Positions 1-7,247 of a DNA stretch of 64,000 nucleotides are shown here, one piece after another; the stretch's first letter is position 1, and every line of letters starts with the position of its first letter. The stretch is taken from positions 1 to 64,000 of the forward strand of contig NZ_JAUXXP010000090.1 of the NCBI RefSeq assembly GCF_030684895.1. Direction: 5' to 3'. A program made the position numbers and the translations under genes. Origin of the DNA: Pseudomonas sp. Lineage in GTDB: Bacteria > Pseudomonadota > Gammaproteobacteria > Pseudomonadales > Pseudomonadaceae. The notes below the pieces were generated by a model. The model was not told the DNA's origin. It made no database searches and saw nothing but the letters and a program-made list of their open reading frames with translations.

Positions 1-972
1 CTGCTGCGCGATCACCTGCTGCGCCAACGCGCACTGCTCCCGCAGGTAGGCCAGCCGTACCGATACGCCCAGGTTCGGGTGCGCCTTGGGCCAGTTGCGT
101 TCGTCCGTCCAGTCGTCGCCCTCATCGAGCGTGTAGATCACACCACCAACGCTGTCGTTGAGGATCTTCTTGCCGTTGATCACCCGCTCTTCAAGGATGT
201 CCACCAGCAGCGTGCGCTGCTCGTAGCAGATGCCATGCTGGTTGAAGCCGGCGGTGGTAATCGCGGTCAGCATCGGCTCGCGCCGCGCGCCCATCGCAGA
301 GATGATTACGTCCCACAGTTCGCGGGTGCGGTGGGCGTGCAGTTCGTCGATGATCGCCCCGTGCGGGTCGAGACCGTCCAGGGTGCGGGCGTCCGCGCCC
401 AGTGGCAGAAACTCGTTGGCGGTGCCCTGCACAAACAACCGGTTGCGGTGGTTCTTGAACAGCCGCTTGAGGGCTGGCGAGAACTCGCGCATCAGCTCGG
501 CATCGCCGTGCGTGATCTTGGCCTGCTCTAGCTTGGTCGCGGCCGTGTACACCTTGGCACCTGGCTCACCATCGAACGCCGCCAGGTGCAGGCCGATGCC
601 GCTCAGGGTGGTGCTCTTGCCGCTCTTACGCGGGACCTCTTCGTACCACTGACGAAAGCGACGGGTGCCATCAGCACGACGCCAGCCGAACTGGACGGCG
701 CGCCAGAATTGCTGCCAGGGCTCCAGCACAATCGGCTGGCCGGTTTTCTCACCACGCACATGCCGCAGGAACTTCGGGAAGAAGTCGATGATGTAAGCCG
801 CGCGCAACGGATCGAACCACAGGCCGCGCTTGGCACCGTTGCGCAGATCCTTGTAGTGCCGCTTTACCGCCAGGAAGGTGTAGCGGCAGACCGGGATCTT
901 GCCGCGTAGCACGTCGACGCCGTAATGGTCCCAGGGGTACAGCTCCTTGGGTATTAGCTTGGTCGCCCCTGC
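1..972 (-). CDS. phage terminase large subunit (5' part, truncated by window edge)
   Basis: Translating the minus strand from about 972 to the window start gives over 320 uninterrupted residues beginning near ATKLIPKELYPWDHYG. A Walker A-like VPRKSGKST segment and a Walker B-like GAIIDELHAH segment are visible, as expected for the ATPase motor that packages DNA into the prohead. The nuclease half would lie beyond the left edge. It follows the small terminase directly and overlaps its 3' end. No ATG is found at the junction, so the exact start is uncertain and may use an alternative codon. Family assignment is firm from the motifs and the neighbours. Confidence 0.9.
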
Positions 973-1433
973 ATAAAGCTTCGGATCTCGTCGAGGAAGA
1001 GATCGCCTTGTTCTTGACCGTTTTCCAGCGCCTTCACTTTGGCAAAGGTCGGGATTGTCAGACAGCAGGACGGCAGCCATTTCAACAGCTCCTTTTCCTG
1101 CTTATCGACGTAGTGCACCAGCTGGTGCGGTTGCTGGTAGCCGTTCGGCGTCTTCACCTGGAAGGAGCCGCCGTTCGCATCCATGTACTCGTCCAGCGCC
1201 TCGATGGCAGTCAGCCAGCGGCGGTACTTCTTGACGATCACCGAGATGGCGATGCCAGCCGTGAGGTGTAACAAGTTAGCCTTGCGCAGCTGGTCGCAGA
1301 TGTAGTCCCACACCTGCTGCTCGGGCTCACTGAACTTGATCGGGCAATCTGGCGAAACCACCTCGGCCTTGGCCGGGGCTTGCGCAGCTTCACTGCCCGC
1401 CGGCGCAACGGTGATCGGTGGGTTCGAATTCAT
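954..1433 (-). CDS. phage terminase small subunit (P27-like)
   Basis: The 159-residue protein has the size and composition of P27-type small terminases, which recognise phage DNA and load the large subunit. After a disordered Ala/Pro-rich N-terminus (about residues 1-30) it is largely helical, with a segment KKYRRWLTAIEALDEYM typical of the family. The start ATG at 1433 is preceded by a GGAG ribosome site. It lies between the HNH nuclease gene and the large subunit, the standard packaging order of HK97-type siphophages. A 9-bp G tract sits just upstream of its ribosome site on the coding strand. Confidence 0.85.
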   Translation of the reverse strand: MNSNPPITVAPAGSEAAQAPAKAEVVSPDCPIKFSEPEQQVWDYICDQLRKANLLHLTAGIAISVIVKKYRRWLTAIEALDEYMDANGGSFQVKTPNGYQQPHQLVHYVDKQEKELLKWLPSCCLTIPTFAKVKALENGQEQGDLFLDEIRSFMQGRPS

Positions 1434-1555
1434 CAGATCTACTCCGGGCTTTTAACCCCCCCCCTATTTGAAATTCAGCCGTTGGGGTACACGTGGCTCC
1501 CCCATTCGTTCGGGCATCGGATTTCGGGGAGGATTTACCACCCCCTACCCCTGGG
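1434..1555. other. non-coding gap, candidate cos region
   Basis: This is 122 bp between the HNH nuclease and small terminase genes without a convincing ORF. On the coding (minus) strand it is G-rich, with a run of nine Gs (1456-1464) and further GGGG clusters. In HK97-like phages the packaging cos site lies beside the HNH and small terminase genes, so this is the best location for cos in the window. That placement is inference from synteny; no cohesive-end sequence was recognised. Confidence 0.35.
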
Positions 1556-1987
1556 CTAGAAGCGGCCGAGCTTCGGCGGCTCGACTCGCTCGGCCACACC
1601 GCAGTCACGAACCTTCTTGCCGATGCGGTTGTGGCACTGCCAGCACAGGGCTCGCAGGTTGCTGTCAACCAGCCCCAGGTCAGGCCGCTCGCGGTAAGGG
1701 ATGATGTGGTCAACCATGGTCGACGGCACGACAAGCCCAATGCTTTCGCATTCCATGCAAAGCGGGTGAGCCTCACGAAAGCTCTCGCTCTTACGCTTCC
1801 AGGTATTGGTCCAGTAGAACTTGTCCGATGCTGGACGCTTTGCGTTGTACGCCTTGTGCGTCTCCTTGATGGCCGCTGCTCGCTCGGCCTCACGCAAAGC
1901 CTTGTGCTCGGCACACCGGGTGCCGCGACCAACCGCTAGCCGTAAGCAGTTGGGGAAGGAGCAGACAGCGGCCGGGGCGAGTGGCAT
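1556..1987 (-). CDS. HNH endonuclease, phage packaging type
   Basis: The 143-residue protein contains the HNH core: a MVDHIIPYRE segment, then NLRALCWQCHNRIGKK, with zinc-binding Cys pairs (CMEC and CWQC). In HK97-like phages the HNH protein next to terminase is needed for cutting at cos during packaging. That role is known from the family and inferred here from position. It starts at 1987 with a 1-nt TGATG overlap with the holin stop, so the two are probably translationally coupled. Confidence 0.88.
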   Translation of the reverse strand: MPLAPAAVCSFPNCLRLAVGRGTRCAEHKALREAERAAAIKETHKAYNAKRPASDKFYWTNTWKRKSESFREAHPLCMECESIGLVVPSTMVDHIIPYRERPDLGLVDSNLRALCWQCHNRIGKKVRDCGVAERVEPPKLGRF

Positions 1988-2334
1988 CAGCCATCAGCCT
2001 CTGGCTTGGCTGGCACTTCGCACACGCCAGCACGCTTGGCCAGCCAGCGTTCGTACAACCCGCTGGCCACGTCCGCGCCCATGGTCGCAACCACAAAGCC
2101 GATGGCCGCCGCCACCAGCACATGCGCGCCGGCTGCCCAAATCAGCAGCATGGTCGCCAGGCCGAACACCACTGAGGCACCGGCCCGCAGGATGACGCGG
2201 TAAACCAACTCACGGCCGCGTAGGCCATCGCGGTCGGCGCGCCACATCTCGCCGCTGAAGCCGGCAGCAACCGCAATCGCGATCACCACCCAGACCGGCA
2301 GGTCAGCCAGTGCCTGCTGTTGCTCATGCGTCAT
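1987..2334 (-). CDS. phage holin (LydA-like membrane protein)
   Basis: The 115-residue protein begins MTHEQQQALADLPVWVV and has two or three hydrophobic segments (about residues 12-30, 45-70 and 72-90), as in small holins that permeabilise the inner membrane at lysis. The start at 2334 is chosen over the longer reading frame because GAGGTG lies just upstream, and because the extra 29 N-terminal residues would run back across a terminator hairpin. It is the first gene after the late promoter and tandem terminators. No endolysin is present in the visible part, so it is presumably to the left. Confidence 0.8.
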   Translation of the reverse strand: MTHEQQQALADLPVWVVIAIAVAAGFSGEMWRADRDGLRGRELVYRVILRAGASVVFGLATMLLIWAAGAHVLVAAAIGFVVATMGADVASGLYERWLAKRAGVCEVPAKPEADG

Positions 2335-2358
2335 CACGCCACCTCGCCTGCCAGAAAC

Positions 2359-2384
2359 AAAAAAGCCCCGGCAACTGCCGAGGC
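2359..2384 (-). terminator. Rho-independent terminator upstream of holin
   Basis: On the minus strand an 8-pair stem (one mismatch, arms at 2365-2372 and 2377-2384, loop AACT region) is followed by six Us (2359-2364). It is the second of two terminators between the late promoter and the holin. Confidence 0.8.
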
Positions 2385-2440
2385 TCGAATAGGTAGCGCA
2401 TCCCTGCGCAAGGCGCCGCAACCACGGGGCGCCATAAACA

Positions 2441-2466
2441 AAAAACCCGGCGCGGTGGCCGGGTTT
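2441..2466 (-). terminator. Rho-independent terminator in late leader
   Basis: A perfect 9-bp stem (2443-2451 with 2458-2466), a 6-nt loop and a run of Us on the minus strand. It is about 35 nt downstream of the predicted late promoter start, so it should stop late transcripts unless an antiterminator acts. Confidence 0.88.
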
Positions 2467-2507
2467 GCAGTCAGCCCGCCTTTGCGGACTTCCTTGAAGA
2501 TGGCTGA

Positions 2508-2536
2508 TTTATACCCCTTGATTCTCATGGCAGCAA
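2508..2536 (-). promoter_or_regulatory. candidate late promoter (pR'-like)
   Basis: Minus strand: -35 TTGCTG (2531-2536), a spacer of exactly 17 nt, -10 TATAAA (2508-2513). The predicted start is near 2501. It lies downstream of the Q-position gene and just before two tandem terminators and the holin, which matches the lambda pR'-tR' arrangement for antitermination control of late genes. Promoter strength is inferred from consensus match only. Confidence 0.7.
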
Positions 2537-2909
2537 GGGCCTAACGCTGCCACCCCAGCAATGCACCAACAAAGCGACAACAAAGCGCCCGCAATGCACC
2601 GACCATATAACAAAACTCGGCTACCGCGCCGCAGGCGCAACCCCACATGACCTACACCGCTTTCAAGGTGGGGCAACGCTACACCCCGCATCCCCACTAA
2701 CTGTTCCCCACTTCCCTACCTTTCTAAAGGAATAAGTAGATTGTGTGAGCGCGCGAGCACGCGTGCGCGTGTACACACGCGTCGTACCTGCACATACGTG
2801 CCCACAGGGAAGGTGGGGAGGTTGGACGCAACCAGCAAACGCGCGGCCTCAAGCGTGCCCCACAGGCAAAACCCGGTAGGGCAAGTGGGGCACAAACGAA
2901 AAGCGCGCC
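2537..2909. other. non-coding stretch with GTGGGG boxes and a Z-DNA-prone tract
   Basis: No believable gene; the ORFs here are short and of odd composition. It holds seven copies of GTGGGG in either orientation (2641, 2668, 2692, 2706, 2813, 2858, 2885). Two of them form a perfect 9-bp inverted repeat GTGCCCCAC/GTGGGGCAC (2855-2863 and 2885-2893). An alternating purine-pyrimidine run lies at about 2742-2782 and contains the inverted repeat CGCGTGT-AC-ACACGCG. The function is unknown; it may be a replication or regulatory region. Confidence 0.6.
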
Positions 2910-3284
2910 TCATGCGGCGCGCTTCCGGTTGATCAACTCACGCTCCAGGCTCTCGTGCGCCTGGTGCAATCGTCGGTAATACTGCGGTCGACTACATCCA
3001 CACGCCCCCCACTTCTGCGAGTCCAGGCTGTCGTAGTTGGTGTAATGCTCGATCACCACTTGTCGTTCCTTATCCGGCAGATACCGGTTCACCAGCAGCT
3101 CAATCTCGGCTGCCTGCTCAAGCAGCACACGGCTGCCACGCGTACTGCGGATCAGCACGCCGCGCGAGTCTATCAGAGCCGCCAGCGAACACCCACCAGA
3201 CCCCGGCCCGATCCTCTCCACCCCATGCGGCGGATGCAACTCAGCCGCCCACAGCTGCAACGCATCATCCAGATACTTGATCAT
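2910..3284 (-). CDS. small HTH regulator in the position of a Q antiterminator
   Basis: The 124-residue protein has a C-terminal part (about residues 65-118) that reads like a sigma-region-4-type helix-turn-helix: RYLPDKERQVVIEHY, then a segment ending CGCSRPQYYRRLHQAHESL. Phage late regulators of the Q and ArpU kind often have this design, and a gene of this size commonly follows the primase in Pseudomonas phages. It overlaps the primase stop by ATGA (3281-3284) and precedes the late promoter and tandem terminators, which suggests it is the late antiterminator. The family call rests on position and HTH appearance, not on a clear signature. Confidence 0.55.
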   Translation of the reverse strand: MIKYLDDALQLWAAELHPPHGVERIGPGSGGCSLAALIDSRGVLIRSTRGSRVLLEQAAEIELLVNRYLPDKERQVVIEHYTNYDSLDSQKWGACGCSRPQYYRRLHQAHESLERELINRKRAA

Positions 3285-5521
3285 GCGAACGTCTCCCGCT
3301 GCGCCAGCGGCATCTGGCCTGGCTCTTTCCAGCTATCAGGCCGCACGTACTTGTAAGGCCTCACCCCGCCCCGGCCCTCAGGCGCCATGCGCTTACGACG
3401 CCACTTGAGGCGATGCATAATCTGCCCCAAGCGCGTCTGGTCCGGCCGCCCCCAATGGCCAGGGTCAAGCATCAAGGCCTTCTCCAGCAAAATGTCACCA
3501 CCCACGCTCTCGCACGGGTTCGCCTGCAACCAGGACACAATGCGCGGCTCCCACGCATCACCCTGGAAGCGCACATCCTGCTCCTCCTCAAACATCACCT
3601 TTTCATCATCCTGCGGCCACCACGGCTCACCGGCTTCGTACAGATGCAACGCCTCAGCCCACAGCTGATCACGCACCGCGCGCAGGCCGGCCAGGTTCAC
3701 CTTCATACACAGCACCGGCCAGTAACGGCGGTTCCCGGTCGGGTCGCGCAGGTACTCATCCTGGTTCGTCGAGCCAGCGAACACACACTGGCGCGGCAAC
3801 CGGATGTTCCGCCGCCCATAGCTCGGCCTGAAGATGTCCACCTCTGCCCCGAAGAACGACTTCGCCTTGGTGCTCTCAACCTTGTTGAACGCATCCAGCT
3901 CGGCCAGCTCGATGATCCACATACCCTGGATAGCCTGATAAGCCTCTTTCTCCCCCAGCGGGATCGGCGTATCCATAAACCACTCACCACCCAGCACACG
4001 CAGGGCCGACGACTTATTCAGCCCCTGCTCACCTTCGAGGATGATCACACAGTCAGCTTTAGCACCCGGCTTCATCACCCGCGCCACCGCCGACACCAGG
4101 TAACGCATCCCCATGATGCCGGGGTAGTTATCGTTCCCAGCCAACGCAACACCGCCCAGGTAATCTTTCACCCAAGACGCCAGGCGCGGCGTGCCATCCC
4201 ACTTCAAACCCTGCAGGTAATCGCGCACCGGATGAAACGGGTTCTGGTTCGCAACCACCGCCACAGCCTCAAGCACCGCCAGGGACTTAATCTGCAGCCC
4301 ATACTGCTCAGCCAGCCAGATCGCCGTGCGCGTGTCATCAAGGTCGGACCACTCACCCGCCCGGCCACCATAAGGCGTTGCCCGGCGCTTAACCGTGCGC
4401 CCCGCAAACAGATCCTCACCGATCACGCCCTTCCAGCGCTCATCGTTCTCCAGAATCAACACCACGTTCGCCACCACCGACAGCAGCGCGCCCTTGCCGT
4501 TGCGATGCAGCGCCGCCTTCCACTCAGCATCAACAGGCGGCCGCACAGCCACCAGCACCTGGCGGCGCACCGCATCCAACCCCTCGGCCAGCTGCAGGTC
4601 ATTGAAGTCCGTCCACTTGTCCTCACGCTCCCCGCTGAACACCGGGCAAACCACACGCCCACCTACCACCTGCGCCGCGTGCTCGGCCTTCTCGATGCCA
4701 GGGTTCCACGGCGCACCTTTGGCCGTTGTCGTCTTCCAATCGTCATCTGCGCAGAACAGGAACTGCCGACCAGGGAAGCGCTCACGCAACACCTCGGCCA
4801 CCGGCATCAAATTGCCCGCAGTAAAGGCTGCGCAGGCGCAGAGGCCAGTGGCCAGATGCACGCTTGCTGCCGTCGCATACCCCTCACAGATCAACACCGG
4901 CTCACCTGGCTCCGGGTGCGGGCCGAGCAGATGGAACGCTCCAACCGGGTCAACACCGGCCGGCCAAAAGCGCTTGCTCAGCCCGTCCGCGTCCGGCTGT
5001 CCGAAAAGCACCTGCAAGCCAACAACCTTGTCGTGCACATTCATCATCGGCACCAACGCCGTATCCGGCTTGCGGCCAAACTTCAGCCCAACAGCCGGCA
5101 CCGCCTTGCGCTCCAGATAGCCACAGCGCCCGCGCTCCGGCAGCGTCTCCCACATCCGCGCCGCACGCCGTCGTGCACTCGCTGCGCGGGCTAAGCGCTT
5201 GGCATCCTCTTTCGCCTTCGCCGCCTCGATACGCGCCCGGATGACCTTGCGATCCTCATCACTCATACGCCCGCCAACGGGCTTGAGCTTGTGGAAGTCG
5301 CCTTTCTCACCCTCACGCCACGACCCGAACGCACCCGCGTAATAGGTGCGCCCCTCGTTCGTGTGCTCATAAATCACGTAGAAGCCGGTTTTGGTCTTGC
5401 CCTTGTCGCCACTGGCACGGCAGCGCGTGCGCACATCCAGCAGCAGTGGCAGGTCAGGATCTAGCCCCGCGTCCTGCAGCTGGGCCAGCACATCGTCGAG
5501 TAGTTCGTGACGGTCAGTCAT
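3281..5521 (-). CDS. phage primase-helicase (toprim plus VirE-type ATPase)
   Basis: The 746-residue replication protein has an N-terminal region with a primase-like part, a toprim segment around residue 212 (VLICEGYATAASVHLATG) and a C-terminal VirE-type P-loop ATPase. Its Walker A is near residue 497 (EGEQGLNKSSAL), followed by a conserved FAGSTNQDEYLRDPTGNRR segment. It should prime and unwind DNA at the phage origin. The start at 5521 is preferred to the ATG at 5542 because GGAGGGAGG lies directly upstream. It overlaps the upstream small orf by 8 nt and the downstream HTH gene by 4 nt. Confidence 0.92.
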   Translation of the reverse strand: MTDRHELLDDVLAQLQDAGLDPDLPLLLDVRTRCRASGDKGKTKTGFYVIYEHTNEGRTYYAGAFGSWREGEKGDFHKLKPVGGRMSDEDRKVIRARIEAAKAKEDAKRLARAASARRRAARMWETLPERGRCGYLERKAVPAVGLKFGRKPDTALVPMMNVHDKVVGLQVLFGQPDADGLSKRFWPAGVDPVGAFHLLGPHPEPGEPVLICEGYATAASVHLATGLCACAAFTAGNLMPVAEVLRERFPGRQFLFCADDDWKTTTAKGAPWNPGIEKAEHAAQVVGGRVVCPVFSGEREDKWTDFNDLQLAEGLDAVRRQVLVAVRPPVDAEWKAALHRNGKGALLSVVANVVLILENDERWKGVIGEDLFAGRTVKRRATPYGGRAGEWSDLDDTRTAIWLAEQYGLQIKSLAVLEAVAVVANQNPFHPVRDYLQGLKWDGTPRLASWVKDYLGGVALAGNDNYPGIMGMRYLVSAVARVMKPGAKADCVIILEGEQGLNKSSALRVLGGEWFMDTPIPLGEKEAYQAIQGMWIIELAELDAFNKVESTKAKSFFGAEVDIFRPSYGRRNIRLPRQCVFAGSTNQDEYLRDPTGNRRYWPVLCMKVNLAGLRAVRDQLWAEALHLYEAGEPWWPQDDEKVMFEEEQDVRFQGDAWEPRIVSWLQANPCESVGGDILLEKALMLDPGHWGRPDQTRLGQIMHRLKWRRKRMAPEGRGGVRPYKYVRPDSWKEPGQMPLAQRETFA

Positions 5522-5840
5522 GGCTGCCTCCCTCCGAATCAATCCCGACGGCCTGCTGCTGCTCCGGCTCTACCTGGGCACACTTCCAGCACCGCCGCTT
5601 TACCTGGCAACCGAACCACATGTACTGATGCTCGCACGCCGTCACGGGGCTGCAGCAGCGCGAGAGGTCGCCCAGGGCGTTGCTCAAGACAACCCCCATC
5701 AGCGCCACCATGTACTCAACAGCATCCAACTGCGCCTGGTCGCCCTGAAACACTGCACGCCCCAGCTCATGCGCCTTACGCAGCTCGGCATGGAAGCACC
5801 CAGCGCGCTGGCAATCGGGCACACAAGGTTGATTGCTCAT
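5514..5840 (-). CDS. hypothetical Cys-rich phage protein
   Basis: The 108-residue protein is of unknown function. It has several Cys and His residues (CVPDCQRAGCFH near the N-terminus, a CSPVTACEHQYMWFGCQ stretch and a CWKCAQ motif near residue 85), which suggests metal binding. It overlaps the TraR-like gene upstream (ATGA at 5837-5840) and the primase downstream, so it is part of the early operon. No family is recognised. Confidence 0.65.
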   Translation of the reverse strand: MSNQPCVPDCQRAGCFHAELRKAHELGRAVFQGDQAQLDAVEYMVALMGVVLSNALGDLSRCCSPVTACEHQYMWFGCQVKRRCWKCAQVEPEQQQAVGIDSEGGSHD

Positions 5841-6055
5841 CGCCCACCCCCTTTCCGCTCAAACAGATCCTGGCAATCAACACACATCACACAGTCATGC
5901 CCCGCCAACGCCTCACGGCGGGCCAGCGGGATAGGCACCCCACACCCATCGCAATAGTCCTCATGCACAGGTGCCGGCTTGGCCAACTGCGCTGCAAGGC
6001 GGGCTTGCTCGTAAACGGCGTATTCATCCGCCGCCCGATCCGCGTTATCAGCCAT
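5837..6055 (-). CDS. TraR/DksA-type C4 zinc-finger protein
   Basis: The 72-residue protein has the family pattern: a short helical N-terminus (ADNADRAADEYAVYEQARL), then CDGCGVPIPLARREALAG followed by CVDCQ. These four Cys coordinate zinc. Members bind RNA polymerase in the secondary channel and adjust promoter choice; phage copies are common. The start at 6055 (MADNADRAADE) is chosen because this is where the family alignment begins; the longer frame adds 11 unrelated residues. It overlaps the CII-like gene by 8 nt. Confidence 0.88.
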   Translation of the reverse strand: MADNADRAADEYAVYEQARLAAQLAKPAPVHEDYCDGCGVPIPLARREALAGHDCVMCVDCQDLFERKGGGR

Positions 6056-6569
6056 CGGCGCGACCCTCATCATGCGTGCGACGCACAACGGCCCGCAGCC
6101 GAAACACCGCCTGCAGCATCCGCACGGTCAGCATCTCGAACTGAGCCAGCTCATCGTCGTCCAGGTGGTTATCAGCCATCGCCTTGGTCAGCTGCTCGCT
6201 CAGGTCGTTCTCGCTGTGCAATAGCCCGGTGATGCCAGCCAGCAGCGACTGCGGCGTGGCCGCATCCCCAAGCTCGGAAACATCAATGCCCACCCAGCCA
6301 ACCGGCTGCAGCAAGGCGTCAACAATGCGCGGGTCACGGGTAAGGTCGAGAATCAGCTGCAGCTCATCAATGTTGACCCGATGCTTTGGGTTCGCACTGG
6401 TCAGGCTCAGCTTGTGGTTCAGGGTTGAGGCACTCATGGCCCCGTCTACGGCGGCAATGGCGGTCGCCCCGCCTGGGTAATCGTGCGCGGCGTGGTGCAG
6501 CGCTTGTTGCAGAGTCAGAATCGAACGCTTGGCGCGCTCAACACTGCTCCAGCGGGAACGGTAAGGCAT
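6048..6569 (-). CDS. phage CII-type regulatory protein (CP76 family)
   Basis: The 173-residue protein contains the CP76/CII pattern: LQQALHHAAHDYPGG followed by AAVDGAMSASTLNHKLS and a region around NIDELQLILDLTRDPRIVDALL. Members act in the lysis-lysogeny decision as DNA-binding regulators. The start at 6569 has GGGAG upstream. Its leader contains one of two copies of a 17-nt box that is also present in a predicted antisense RNA (6837-6973). It is first in the early replication operon after the cro leader. Confidence 0.85.
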   Translation of the reverse strand: MPYRSRWSSVERAKRSILTLQQALHHAAHDYPGGATAIAAVDGAMSASTLNHKLSLTSANPKHRVNIDELQLILDLTRDPRIVDALLQPVGWVGIDVSELGDAATPQSLLAGITGLLHSENDLSEQLTKAMADNHLDDDELAQFEMLTVRMLQAVFRLRAVVRRTHDEGRADG

Positions 6570-6801
6570 GGCATAACTCCCGGCCCATACCCGTTGGTAT
6601 GGCGCCCTTAGTCAGGTGGTCGCATACGGCCGGCAAACCGACCGCACCCCAGGCAAGGCCCATGCTCCGCACAGGCCCCGCCTAAACAGCCAGCCCCGCT
6701 TGTGGTGGCAGCGAAGTGGCAACCCCAGGCATCCAAGCCCAGGCACAACGCGCAGTGGTGGTGCGCGCATTGGGAGTGGCAGCAGCCAGAGAAAGCTGCC
6801 A
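6570..6801. other. cII leader, no gene seen
   Basis: The rest of the 400-bp gap between cII and cro. Apart from the first 17-nt box and the cII ribosome site (GGGAG) I see no gene. A leftward 104-codon frame crosses it but looks like the spurious ORFs often called over such phage leader regions. Confidence 0.5.
6605..6621 (+). repeat. 17-nt direct repeat copy 1 (cII leader)
   Basis: CCCTTAGTCAGGTGGTC on the plus strand, identical to 6844-6860. In the leftward early transcript it lies 36-52 nt upstream of the cII start codon, so it could be a pairing target for the antisense RNA carrying copy 2. Confidence 0.85.
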
Positions 6802-6830
6802 GTGACCCCGACATGACGTGTTGCTATAGT
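6802..6830 (+). promoter_or_regulatory. extended -10 promoter of antisense RNA
   Basis: -35 GTGACC (6802-6807), 17-nt spacer, -10 TATAGT (6825-6830) with an extended TG at 6822-6823. It faces the structured, terminator-ended stretch downstream and opposes the cro-cII transcript. Predicted start about 6837. Confidence 0.65.
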
Positions 6831-6843
6831 CACGCCGTGGCTC

Positions 6844-6860
6844 CCCTTAGTCAGGTGGTC
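6844..6860 (+). repeat. 17-nt direct repeat copy 2 (in antisense RNA)
   Basis: Second exact copy of the 17-nt box, 239 bp from the first. It falls at about nucleotides 8-24 of the predicted plus-strand RNA. After one differing base both copies continue with CA. Confidence 0.85.
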
Positions 6861-6951
6861 ACAGCTAGCCTGCTGATCTGTGGTGGAGAGGCAGGCAACA
6901 CAGAGCCCTCGGGCTCTGGCGGTCACCGCTTCAACGGTGGCCGGGAAACAG

Positions 6952-6973
6952 GGCGCCTCACGGCGCCTTTTTT
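6952..6973 (+). terminator. Rho-independent terminator of antisense RNA
   Basis: Perfect 6-bp GC stem with a 4-nt loop followed by TTTTTT; active only on the plus strand. It abuts the 3' end of the cro-like gene on the opposite strand. Confidence 0.88.
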
Positions 6974-7237
6974 CTAAGCGGCTTGAGCAGGAATCGGGAA
7001 CAGCTCGGGCAGGTCAGGCCGCAGCTCATGCGGCAAAACCTTGAATTCGACTGCACGACAAACAGCAGGAACACGCTCAGGCGGCACACGGCCAGACTTG
7101 AGCCACTTCCACACATGAGGCTGCTTGACGGTGCCTCCAACGCGGCGGGCGAGTTCGGATTGGCTGTTGCCGCACAGCCCCATAACCTTTTTCAGTGCCT
7201 TGCGGCACAGATCGGCATCAGTAGTGGTGGGCTCCAT
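6974..7237 (-). CDS. Cro-like / YdaS-type repressor
   Basis: The 87-residue protein has a single helix-turn-helix (about residues 20-55: GNSQSELARRVGGTVKQPHVWKW) and a KSGRVPPERVPAVCRAVE segment typical of YdaS/Cro proteins. These act as the antagonist of CI in lambdoid switches. It is divergent from the CI-type gene across a 110-bp operator region and has a promoter with TTGACG and TATAAT elements upstream. First gene of the leftward early operon. Confidence 0.85.
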   Translation of the reverse strand: MEPTTTDADLCRKALKKVMGLCGNSQSELARRVGGTVKQPHVWKWLKSGRVPPERVPAVCRAVEFKVLPHELRPDLPELFPIPAQAA

Positions 7238-7247
7238 TGGGAATGCT

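Larger units (their letters stand above)
6837..6973 (+). ncRNA. predicted antisense RNA opposite the cro-cII leader
   Basis: This is a compact transcription unit of about 137 nt, made of the promoter at 6802-6830, three stems and a terminator. The stems are GCCTGC/GCAGGC at 6868-6873 with 6891-6896, a perfect 8-bp hairpin at 6901-6918, and an 8-pair hairpin at 6921-6942. The terminator is GGCGCC-TCAC-GGCGCC followed by six Us (6952-6973), ending at the cro stop codon. Being on the plus strand it is complementary to the leader between cro and cII, and its 5' part carries the 17-nt box also present near cII. By analogy with lambda OOP and P1/P7 c4 RNAs it probably represses CII. That role is inference; the RNA itself is supported by structure. 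It may match a known family such as c4. Confidence 0.7.

Noticed and set aside
1390..1932. 180-codon ORF on the minus strand across the HNH gene
   Set aside because: Out of frame with HNH and terminase, Arg/Ser-rich, and fully covered by genes with recognisable domains.
2716..2913. 65-codon leftward ORF after the HTH gene
   Set aside because: Odd composition with CPTCPT repeats that come from the GTGGGG boxes; no ribosome site of note. Treated as non-coding.
3413..5194. 593-codon plus-strand ORF opposite the primase
   Set aside because: Shadow of the VirE-type primase; Arg/His-rich and without domains, as usual for antisense frames in GC-rich genes.
6612..6926. 104-codon leftward ORF between cII and cro
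   Set aside because: It overlaps the predicted antisense RNA and contains both 17-nt boxes; composition is Trp/Cys/Gly-rich and unlike a real protein. Likely a spurious ORF of a phage leader.
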